From Paradevosia shaoguanensis (GTDB lineage: Bacteria > Pseudomonadota > Alphaproteobacteria > Rhizobiales > Devosiaceae): a stretch of DNA of 64,000 nucleotides. The notes beneath the pieces were generated by a model that saw nothing but the letters and a program-made list of their open reading frames with translations, made no database searches and was not told the DNA's origin. Within the stretch, counting starts at the first letter, position 1; each line of letters starts with the position of its first letter. The translations under genes and the position numbers were made by a program. The stretch covers positions 310,001 to 374,000 of the forward strand of contig NZ_CP068983.1 in NCBI RefSeq assembly GCF_016801025.1, read 5' to 3'. This document shows positions 16,003 to 23,870 of the stretch, piece after piece.

Positions 16003-17853
16003 TTACTCTGCCGCTTCGGCGTCTTCGTCGAGTTCGAGGAAGCCGCCGGACTGGCGCTGCCAGAGACGGGCATAGTGCCCACCCTGTTCGAGCAGTTCGG
16101 CATGCGTGCCCTGCTCCACCACCTTACCCGCATCGATGACGATGAGGCGATCCATCGCGGCGATGGTCGAGAGGCGGTGGGCGATGGCGATGACGGTCTT
16201 GCCTTCCATCAGGTGCTGGAGCTGCCCCTGGATCGCCGCTTCGACCTCGCTGTCGAGCGCGGAGGTCGCCTCGTCGAGCACGAGGATGGGGGCGTTCTTG
16301 AGCAGCACGCGCGCGATGGCGATGCGCTGGCGCTGGCCACCCGAGAGCTTGACGCCGCGCTCGCCCACATGGGCCTCGTAACCACGATGACCCTTGGGAT
16401 CGACGAGTTCGCCGATGAAGTCCTCGGCCTCGGCGAGGCGCGCGGCGCGGATCATCTCCTCGTCGGTCGCGTCGGGGCGGCCATAGATGATGTTCTCGCG
16501 CACCGAGCGGTGAAGGAGTGAGGTATCCTGGGTCACCACGCCGATATTCTCGCGCAGCGATTCCTGGGTGACCTTGGCTATGTCCTTGCCGTCGATGGTG
16601 ATGGCGCCCTTTTCGCGGTCGTAGAAGCGCAACAGCAGGTTGACGATGGTCGACTTGCCGGCACCCGAGCGGCCGACGAGACCGATCTTCTCGCCCGGCT
16701 TGATGTCGAGCGTCAGGCCCTCGATCACGCCCTTGTCCGAGCCATAGGTGAAGGTCACGTCGTCGAACCGGATGTGGCCCTTGACCGCGCCGATCGGCTT
16801 GGCCTCGGGAACGTCGGAGACGAGGCGCGGCAGCGAGATGGAGTTGATGCCGTCGCGGACGGTGCCGATATTCTCGAAGAGCGCCGACATTTCCCACATG
16901 ACCCACTGGCTCATGCCCTGGAAGCGCATGACGAGGCCGAGCGAGACGGCGAGCGCGCCGGGGGTGAGACCACCGCCGAGCCAGGACCAGATGCCAATGG
17001 CGCCCACCGCCGCGAAGAGCGCGGCGTTGAGATAGTTCACCGAAAGCTGGAGCACCGTGAAAAGGCGCATCTGACGGTAGACGGTGTCGAGGAAGCTATC
17101 CATTGCCTCGCGGGCGTAGTCTTCCTCACGGTTGGAATGGGAGAAGAGCTTCACGGTGGCGATGTTGGTGTAGCTATCCACGATGCGGCCGGTCATGGTC
17201 GAGCGGGCATCGGCCTGCGCCTCGGCGATCTTGCCCAGGCGCGGGATGAAATAGCGCATCAGCGCGATGTAGCCGACCAGCCAGAACAGGAACGGAATGG
17301 CCAGGCGCCAGTCGCTCGAGGCCGCCAGGATCACCGCGCCGGTGAAGTAGACGACCACGTAGACGAGCATGTCGAGCAGCTTCATGACCACTTCGCGCAC
17401 GGCGAGTGAGGTCTGCATCAGCTTGGTGGCGATGCGGCCGGCGAACTCGTCCTGGAAATAGCTCATCGACTGCCGGATGAGGTAGCGATGGCTCATCCAG
17501 CGGATGCGCTGCGGGAAGTTGCCGAGCAGCGTCTGGTGCATGGTGAGGGTCGAAACCACCACCAGCAACGGCAGGACGATGAGGATCACCCCGCCCATGA
17601 GCGCGAGCTTCCAGCCGTCGGTCTGGATGAAGGTGGCGCGGTCGGCCTCGGCCAGCCAGTTCACCACATCACCGATGAAGCCGAAAAGCAGGATCTCGCC
17701 GCCGGCAATGGCGGCAGCAGCCAGCGCCATGAGGGCCAGCCACTTCTTGGCGCCCTGGCTGTAGTGCAGGCAGAAAGCCAGGAGTCCGTTGGGCGGTTCC
17801 GCCGGCGGATCGAGCGGATAGGGATTTAAGCGGCGTTCAAACCACTTGAGCAT
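16003..17853 (-). CDS. ABC exporter half-transporter 3 of 3 (membrane + ATPase)
   Basis: A 616-residue half exporter, first of the three in transcription order. The membrane domain spans about residues 35-330 and contains [20 protein letters not shown], matching its paralogues. The ATPase domain has [46 protein letters not shown] and IAHRLST. The start ATG 17853 has AAGGTG 7 nt upstream. A near-perfect SoxR-type palindrome lies 53-72 nt upstream of this start (17906-17925), so it is probably induced by redox-cycling drugs or oxidants, together with the genes behind it. The substrate itself cannot be read. Confidence 0.87.
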   Translation of the reverse strand: MLKWFERRLNPYPLDPPAEPPNGLLAFCLHYSQGAKKWLALMALAAAAIAGGEILLFGFIGDVVNWLAEADRATFIQTDGWKLALMGGVILIVLPLLVVVSTLTMHQTLLGNFPQRIRWMSHRYLIRQSMSYFQDEFAGRIATKLMQTSLAVREVVMKLLDMLVYVVVYFTGAVILAASSDWRLAIPFLFWLVGYIALMRYFIPRLGKIAEAQADARSTMTGRIVDSYTNIATVKLFSHSNREEDYAREAMDSFLDTVYRQMRLFTVLQLSVNYLNAALFAAVGAIGIWSWLGGGLTPGALAVSLGLVMRFQGMSQWVMWEMSALFENIGTVRDGINSISLPRLVSDVPEAKPIGAVKGHIRFDDVTFTYGSDKGVIEGLTLDIKPGEKIGLVGRSGAGKSTIVNLLLRFYDREKGAITIDGKDIAKVTQESLRENIGVVTQDTSLLHRSVRENIIYGRPDATDEEMIRAARLAEAEDFIGELVDPKGHRGYEAHVGERGVKLSGGQRQRIAIARVLLKNAPILVLDEATSALDSEVEAAIQGQLQHLMEGKTVIAIAHRLSTIAAMDRLIVIDAGKVVEQGTHAELLEQGGHYARLWQRQSGGFLELDEDAEAAE

Positions 17854-18183
17854 TTGCCGTCACCTTGTTTGTCGCCCATGATCGAGAAGGAGCGCGTTCG
17901 CTACGACCTCAAGTAGTGTTGAGGTACTGCTCGACCAAGGCGGTGGCGGCAACATTCGTCCGCCGGATGTAATTTGGATGACGCACCTATTGACGCGGAA
18001 CATGACGTGAGGCGAGGTGCGTGCCGGCGGGACGCTCAACCCTTTCCCAATGCTGCCGGATTCGGCGGGAATGATGGCTGAGTTGGTTGCCAGCCGCACA
18101 GAATACACGAAGCGGACGAATCTGCTGTAGCCATCGGGCAACAGCAATTTCAATAGTTTAAGGCACGAGCTGGGGAGCCGTTC
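17854..18183. other. Divergent promoter region between ABC exporters and pepN
   Basis: 330 bp with no convincing ORF. It contains the SoxR-like box at 17906-17925 on the exporter side. On the pepN side there is an A/T-rich stretch (CAATTTCAATAGTTTAA, about 18146-18162) and GGGGAG ahead of ATG 18184. Nothing else stands out. Confidence 0.6.
17906..17925 (-). promoter_or_regulatory. SoxR-box-like palindrome
   Basis: ACCTCAAGTAGTGTTGAGGT: arms ACCTCAA and TTGAGGT around six bases. The known SoxR box is CCTCAAG-TTAA-CTTGAGG, so length, arms and spacing agree and one inner base pair differs. On the minus strand it could sit between a weak -35 (AGTACC) and -10 (TAGCGA) 19 bp apart, the long spacer expected for MerR-family activators. 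It ends 53 nt before the start of ABC transporter 3. No soxR gene lies in the window. Confidence 0.62.
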
Positions 18184-20829
18184 ATGCGCACCGAAACCGA
18201 GCACACGATCTACCTCAAGGATTATGCTCCGACCCCGTATTTCATCGACCGGGTGGAGCTGGAGGTGGAAATCGCGCCGGAAAAGTCGGTCATCCATGCC
18301 CTGCTCCACGTGGTGCCGCGCGAAGGCACGGAGCCGGGTACGCCGCTGGTGCTGGATGGCGACGAGCTGCTGCTCAATTCGGTGGCCATCGACGGCGCGC
18401 CGCTGGGCCTGCTGGCCTATGAAGTGACGCCATCGAGCCTCACGATCAACGAGCCGCCGCTGCGCCGGTTCGTACTCGAGACGACCGTGACCATCGAGCC
18501 GGAGAAGAATACGCGGCTCATGGGCTTCTATCGCTCGAACGGCACCTGGTGCACGCAATGCGAGCCGGAAGGCTTCCGCCGTATCACCTATTATCTCGAC
18601 CGGCCGGACAACCTTGCCACGTTCAACGTGACGATGATCGCCGACAAGGCACTGGCTCCCGTGCTGCTCGCCAACGGCAACCCTGCCGGCAGCGGGGAGC
18701 TGGAGAACGGCAAGCATTTCGCCGTCTGGGAAGATCCGCACCCCAAGCCGTCCTATCTCTTCGCCATGGTGGCGGGCGACCTGGGCGCGATCCACGACAG
18801 CTTCACCACCACCTCGGGCAAGGAAGTGGCGCTCGCCATCTATTGCGAGCACGGCAAGGAAGACCGGTGCCTCTACGCCATGGATGCGCTCAAGCGCTCG
18901 ATGGCCTGGGACGAAAGGCGCTTCGGGCTGGAATACGATCTCGACGTCTTCAACATCGTCGCCGTGTCCGACTTCAATTTCGGTGCGATGGAGAACAAGG
19001 GCCTCAACATCTTCAACGACCGGCTGGTCTTCGCCATTCCCGAGACGGCGACGGACGCCGACTACGACAATGTGGAGCGCGTCATCGCGCACGAATATTT
19101 CCACAACTGGACCGGCGACCGCGTGACCTGCCGCGACTGGTTCCAGCTCTGCCTCAAGGAAGGGCTGACGGTTTATCGCGACCAGGAATTCTCCTCGGAC
19201 GAGCGCTCGCGCCCGGTCAAGCGCATCGAGGATGTGCGGCTACTGCGCTCGGCGCAGTTCGTCGAGGACGGTGGCCCCCTCGCCCATCCGCCGCGGCCGG
19301 ACCACTACCGCGAGATCAACAACTTCTATACGACCACGGTCTACGAGAAGGGCGCCGAGGTCGTGCGCATGCTGGCCACGATGCTGGGCCGCGAGGGTTT
19401 CCGGAAGGGCATGGACCTCTATTTCGAGCGCCATGACGGACAGGCGGCAACAATCGAGGATTTCGTGGCGGCCTTCGCGGATTCGGCTGGGGTGAACCTC
19501 GACCAGTTCATCCACTGGTACCTGCAGGCCGGCACGCCGCAGGTGGCGATCAGCGACGAGTATGACGCAGCCAGCCAGACCTACAAACTCAAGCTGACGC
19601 AGAGGACCGATCCGACGCCAGGCCAGCCGGACAAGCGCGCCATGGTCATTCCGGTGCGCTTCGGGCTTATCGGCCCGAACGGCAGCCCGATGGGATGGAG
19701 CAAGGTTTCGGGCGGGAAGGTCGAGGGCGACCTGATCATCTTCGAGACCGATGCGATGGAGCTCACGTTCGAGGGCATTGCCAACCGGCCGGTGCCGTCG
19801 CTGCTGCGGGAGTTCTCGGCTCCGGTCAAGCTCACGACCTCGCTTTCGGCCGAGGACCAATTGTTCCTCGCACGCCATGACAGCGATCCGTTCAACCGCT
19901 GGCAGGCACTGCAGACGGTGGCGACCGGCATCCTGCTCGATGCGGTGCGGGCGGGTGGCAAGCTTACGGACGCCTCGCGCGTCGAGGCGCTGGCCGATGC
20001 GCTGCGCGAGACGCTTGAAGGCGGCAGCGGGGACGATGCGTTCAAGGCGCTGACGCTCTCGATGCCTACCGAGGACAATATTGCTCAGGCGATCGGGCAG
20101 AATGTCGATCCGCTGGCGATCCATGAGGCACGCGGCGCGCTGCGCAAGGCGATTGCCCAGCGGCTGCAGGACCGACTAGTGCTGACCTATAATGCGCTGG
20201 CCGATGACAGCCCCTTCTCGACCGCTCAGGCGGCGACGCAGCGGCGCGCGCTGCGCAATGCGTGCCTGACGCAACTCGTCGCCGGCGGCACGGACGAGGC
20301 GTTTGCGCTGGCGGAGGCGCATTATCGCGGCGCGACCAACATGACCGACCGCATGGCGGCGCTCAGCGCGCTGGTGCATGCCAATGCGCCGATGGCGCAG
20401 GCGCTGCTCGGGGATTTCCGCACCCTCTACACGGCCGACCCGCTGGTGCTCGACAAGTGGCTGAGCCTTTCGGCGCAGGTGCCCGACGCGGGCACGCTCG
20501 ACCGCATCAAGGCGATCCTGGCTGACCCGACTTTCCCCAAGAACAACCCCAATCGCCTGCGCTCGCTGGTGGGCAGCTTCGCCAATGCCAATCCGGTGCA
20601 GTTCGCGCAGCCGGACGGGAGCGGCTTCCGCTTCGTCACAGAATTCGTGGCGGACGTAGACAAGCGCAACCCGCAGGTTGCGGCTCGGGTGCTAACGGCC
20701 TTCCGGATCTGGCGCAATTACGAGCCCCAGCGCCGGGCTGCAGCCGAATCAGCCTTGAGATCATTGGAGGAATCCGGGACGCTCTCGCGCAATACCGCGG
20801 ACATCCTCGGAAGGACGCTTGCTGGTTAA
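18184..20829 (+). CDS. pepN: Aminopeptidase N (M1 metallopeptidase)
   Basis: Cytoplasmic zinc exopeptidase of 881 residues that clips N-terminal amino acids from peptides in the last stage of protein turnover. The substrate-anchoring motif GAMEN is at residues 267-271 and the zinc site HEYFH at 303-307, with the third ligand Glu326 in LKEGLTVY, exactly the M1 spacing. The N-terminal beta domain, central catalytic domain, small beta domain and helical C-terminal domain (from about residue 545) match the E. coli PepN layout and length (870). It is transcribed alone, divergent from the ABC exporters. Confidence 0.95.
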   Translation: MRTETEHTIYLKDYAPTPYFIDRVELEVEIAPEKSVIHALLHVVPREGTEPGTPLVLDGDELLLNSVAIDGAPLGLLAYEVTPSSLTINEPPLRRFVLETTVTIEPEKNTRLMGFYRSNGTWCTQCEPEGFRRITYYLDRPDNLATFNVTMIADKALAPVLLANGNPAGSGELENGKHFAVWEDPHPKPSYLFAMVAGDLGAIHDSFTTTSGKEVALAIYCEHGKEDRCLYAMDALKRSMAWDERRFGLEYDLDVFNIVAVSDFNFGAMENKGLNIFNDRLVFAIPETATDADYDNVERVIAHEYFHNWTGDRVTCRDWFQLCLKEGLTVYRDQEFSSDERSRPVKRIEDVRLLRSAQFVEDGGPLAHPPRPDHYREINNFYTTTVYEKGAEVVRMLATMLGREGFRKGMDLYFERHDGQAATIEDFVAAFADSAGVNLDQFIHWYLQAGTPQVAISDEYDAASQTYKLKLTQRTDPTPGQPDKRAMVIPVRFGLIGPNGSPMGWSKVSGGKVEGDLIIFETDAMELTFEGIANRPVPSLLREFSAPVKLTTSLSAEDQLFLARHDSDPFNRWQALQTVATGILLDAVRAGGKLTDASRVEALADALRETLEGGSGDDAFKALTLSMPTEDNIAQAIGQNVDPLAIHEARGALRKAIAQRLQDRLVLTYNALADDSPFSTAQAATQRRALRNACLTQLVAGGTDEAFALAEAHYRGATNMTDRMAALSALVHANAPMAQALLGDFRTLYTADPLVLDKWLSLSAQVPDAGTLDRIKAILADPTFPKNNPNRLRSLVGSFANANPVQFAQPDGSGFRFVTEFVADVDKRNPQVAARVLTAFRIWRNYEPQRRAAAESALRSLEESGTLSRNTADILGRTLAG

Positions 20830-21009
20830 CGCTTCGTTACCTGCGGAAGAATTTTTCTCGTCGGCTAAGTGATTCTGGCGACTCGCGAATTTCAGGGGCA
20901 GGCCTCATGCCCCTGGAAGCCCCTCTTGTCAGACGCTCGCGGCTGATTCACAGTCTCGGCATAGGGTTGCGGGACAGGCTTTCGCCTCACAATATTTTCG
21001 GAGAATTTG

Positions 21010-22185
21010 ATGCGGTCGACGGAGACATCCGGCGTCGAGGCAAAGGGATTCGTATCGGCTGATTTTCGCCGGACGGTTTCCCACCAGAGCGGGTCGAAAG
21101 GCTTGCTGGCTTCTGCCCAGTCGATGATTTCCAGGACGTCTCCGGTTACCCGCGCCGTCGCTCTCACCGCGCTTCTCGCGGTGGCGCTCTTCATCCTCTT
21201 CGACATCGCGCGGACGCTTCACGATATGCGCCTTCTCGGCACGGAGGACGTGCAGTTCGACCGCGCCGCAGGCGGCGTGGCGATGCGGGCCTTCGGCGCA
21301 ATGCTGGTGGCGATGGTGGTGATCGTCTTCATCGGCCGGCGCGAAGCGGCGCCCTCGCAGAGCCAGCAGCAGATGGAACAATTGCTGGCCACCATCAATT
21401 CGATCCGCGAAGAGCAGCGCCAGCTTGCGCGCCGATACCACGAGGAAAAGCTGCGCGCGGAGGCGGCCAGCCGCTCCAAGACCAATTTCCTCGCCCACCT
21501 TTCCCATGACATCCGTACGCCGCTCAACCACATCATCGGCTTTGCCGAACTGGTGCGGCAGCAGACCTATGGTCCGCTCGGCGACAGCCGGTACCTGGGC
21601 TATATCGAGACCATCAAGCAATCGGGCGAACACCTGCTGCATTCCTTCGCCACCATCCTCGAGCTCGCCGAGCTCGAAGGTGGACAGAAGCCAATGCGCG
21701 AGGAACCGGTGAGCATCGATCGCCTGCTGACCAACACCGCACAGCGCTTCTGCAAGCGCGCCCAGCGCGCCGGCCTGCGCTTCGAGGTGGGCCTGGGAAG
21801 CGAAGCCATCGTGACCGCCGACTGCATGGCGCTCGACCGGATGCTCGGCAATATCGTGGACAATGCCATCCGCTTCACGCCGCAGGGCGGCAGCGTCAAG
21901 CTGGCGGCGTTCGCGGCGGCGGACGGCGTGGTGATCGAAGTTTCGGACACGGGCCTGGGCATGAGCGAAGATCGCCTTGCCAGCCTCTCCCAACCGTTCG
22001 TCCTGGCGGACGCAACCTTTACCCGCAAGACCGGCTCCGGCCTGGGCATCGCCATTGCCCGTGCCATCGCCGAGCAGAGCGGCGGTCGGCTGGCCATCGA
22101 TTCCAGCCCGGCCCTGGGCACCACGGTGGCGATTTCGCTGCCGCTGCGCGAATACGCACAGGCGCTGCCGGCAGTGGCCGCCTAG
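21010..22185 (+). CDS. Membrane sensor histidine kinase without adjacent regulator
   Basis: A 391-residue kinase with two hydrophobic segments (about 46-65, VALTALLAVALFILFDI; about 95-111, FGAMLVAMVVIVFIG) separated by a very short loop, then a coiled linker and a HisKA domain. The phospho-accepting His166 is in LAHLSHDIRTPLNHIIGF. The ATPase domain has N box MLGNIVDNAIRF, G1 DTGLGM and G2 GSGLGIAIARAIAEQSGG. No HAMP or PAS domain is apparent. GGAG at 21000-21003 lies 6 nt before ATG 21010. No response regulator is next to it, so it is an orphan; the soluble half resembles cell-cycle kinases such as PdhS/PleC, but that is only a likeness. Confidence 0.85.
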   Translation: MRSTETSGVEAKGFVSADFRRTVSHQSGSKGLLASAQSMISRTSPVTRAVALTALLAVALFILFDIARTLHDMRLLGTEDVQFDRAAGGVAMRAFGAMLVAMVVIVFIGRREAAPSQSQQQMEQLLATINSIREEQRQLARRYHEEKLRAEAASRSKTNFLAHLSHDIRTPLNHIIGFAELVRQQTYGPLGDSRYLGYIETIKQSGEHLLHSFATILELAELEGGQKPMREEPVSIDRLLTNTAQRFCKRAQRAGLRFEVGLGSEAIVTADCMALDRMLGNIVDNAIRFTPQGGSVKLAAFAAADGVVIEVSDTGLGMSEDRLASLSQPFVLADATFTRKTGSGLGIAIARAIAEQSGGRLAIDSSPALGTTVAISLPLREYAQALPAVAA

Positions 22186-22412
22186 GACTTCAAATGCTGC
22201 GCTTTCGCCCTGACGGAAGCGCACCGGAACCCGGGACCGCTCCGCTTGTCGAAGAGCAGACCCGGATGACTGTCGCTCCTCGTCCCTCGACAGCTCTGGA
22301 GGCGATGGACGAGGGCGACAACCAAATTGTGATTACCGAGACGGCCAGATTCACTCCTCGCGAGAGGCGAATGTCGCAGATATCGGCGAATCAACCGGCG
22401 CGGGCGCGCCGG

Positions 22413-22928
22413 CTACTTGGAGAAGGGCACCGACGCGACGAGGACGTCGCCGGACTCGTTGAACTCGACCTCGTAGTCCACGGTGATGGAATTGCCGAGC
22501 AGGATGATCCGCGAACCGATGCGGACGTCATTGCCGCCGCGGTCGGCCTGGCGCTGCTTGAGATCGAAGCTGATCCGATCGCCCTGGCGCACGCCGACGG
22601 CTACGCCGCTGAAGCCGGCATTGGAGCTCATCGCCGCTTCGAACCGCTTGTGCTCGTCGCTGAAGGCGATGGTGCCGCTCACCGAAAGATTCATATTTAT
22701 CAGGGTGCAACGGCCGGCATAGTTGATCTTGCTCTGGTTGCCCTTGGCGATCGTCAGACGGCAGCGGAAGGGCTCAGGCTTTTCGCCGCCCGTCAGCACG
22801 CTCTCACCGCGCCAATTTCCGATGTAGGAACTGAGATAGGCCATCTCGGCATCCGCGGCGGAGGCCGGTCCGGACAGCGTTGCCATCAACATCGCCGGCA
22901 ACGCGATGCGTGAAATCCAATTCTTCAT
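22413..22928 (-). CDS. Exported protein of unknown function
   Basis: A 171-residue protein with a clear signal peptide (MKNWISRIALPAMLMATLSG, cleavage likely after PASA-A). The mature part begins AYLSSYIGNWRGESVLTGG and is rich in beta strands, with two cysteines (in FRCRLTI and AGRCTLI) that could pair in the periplasm. The pattern 'GxWRG...I...G.C' suggests a small lipocalin-like or DUF barrel, but I cannot name a family. The start is ATG 22928; a longer frame adds only eight residues. It is alone, convergent with the kinase and divergent from the ABC pair. Confidence 0.7.
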   Translation of the reverse strand: MKNWISRIALPAMLMATLSGPASAADAEMAYLSSYIGNWRGESVLTGGEKPEPFRCRLTIAKGNQSKINYAGRCTLINMNLSVSGTIAFSDEHKRFEAAMSSNAGFSGVAVGVRQGDRISFDLKQRQADRGGNDVRIGSRIILLGNSITVDYEVEFNESGDVLVASVPFSK

Positions 22929-23060
22929 GTACTTTCGCCCACCTGGGGTCACCGCTAAAAATCCCTCTGACCCTGTGTGCTTGGGCCATGACTCTTGTGT
23001 TATTTTGGCTTAGCCATGAGAAGGAAGCTAGCGCTTTTGCTTGGGGCCCGGGGGAAACGT

Positions 23061-23867
23061 GTGAACGAATCCGTAGACGAACAATCGATCCTGTCTTCGA
23101 ACGGGAGCGCGAATTCTCGCACCCAACTCGATCCAACCCAAACGTCAAAGTCTAGCGTGCCCTCCAACGGTCCAATCATCGACGTATCCGGTGTCAATTA
23201 CACCCTGGAAGTCGCATCACGCCCCCTTCACATTCTCAGGAACGTGTCGATGCGGGTCCAGCCGGCCGAAGTAGTGGCCATTGTCGGCCCCTCGGGCAGC
23301 GGCAAGACCTCGCTGCTGATGCTGCTGGCCGGGCTGGAGCGGCCGACCTCCGGGCGCATCGAGATCGCCGGGCAGGACCTGGGCAAGCTCACCGAGGACG
23401 GCCTCGCGCTCTTCCGGCGCAATAACCTCGGCATCGTGTTCCAGAGCTTCCACCTCATTCCTTCGCTGACAGCGCTCGACAATGTGAGCCTGGCGCTCGG
23501 CATCGCCTCGCCAGAGCTCTCGCTCAAGCAGGCGCGCGCAGCGGCGGAGGCGGCGCTGACCTCGGTGGGGCTGGGTAACCGCGTCCACCACCGCCCCAGC
23601 GCGCTTTCCGGCGGCGAGCAGCAGCGCGTGGGCCTCGCCCGCGCCATGATCGCCAATCCGCGCCTGTTGCTGGCGGACGAGCCGACCGGCAACCTCGACC
23701 AGAAGACCGGCAGCCTCGTCATCGACGTGATGTTCGACATTGCGCGCAAGAAGCATACGGCCGTGGTGCTTATCACCCACGATCCGTCGCTGGCCGCGCG
23801 CGCCGACCGCGTCTTCACCATGACGCAGGGCGAACTGGTGGAAACGACCGCCAGCAAGGAAGCCTGA
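23061..23867 (+). CDS. ABC transporter ATP-binding protein (LolD/YbbA-type)
   Basis: ATPase subunit of 268 residues for the permease that follows 3 nt later. Motifs: Walker A GPSGSGKTS, Q-loop IVFQSFHLIPSLTALDNV, signature LSGGEQQRVGLARAM, Walker B LLLADEPTGNLD and H-loop VVLITHDPSL. The FQSFHL / NLD pattern is that of the LolD-MacB-YbbA branch, whose members drive mechanotransmission rather than classic transport. I start at GTG 23061, which has GGGGGAAA just upstream; ATG 23016 and GTG 22995 in the same frame lack a ribosome site and would add a non-conserved lead. Confidence 0.85.
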   Translation: MNESVDEQSILSSNGSANSRTQLDPTQTSKSSVPSNGPIIDVSGVNYTLEVASRPLHILRNVSMRVQPAEVVAIVGPSGSGKTSLLMLLAGLERPTSGRIEIAGQDLGKLTEDGLALFRRNNLGIVFQSFHLIPSLTALDNVSLALGIASPELSLKQARAAAEAALTSVGLGNRVHHRPSALSGGEQQRVGLARAMIANPRLLLADEPTGNLDQKTGSLVIDVMFDIARKKHTAVVLITHDPSLAARADRVFTMTQGELVETTASKEA

Positions 23868-23870
23868 TTC

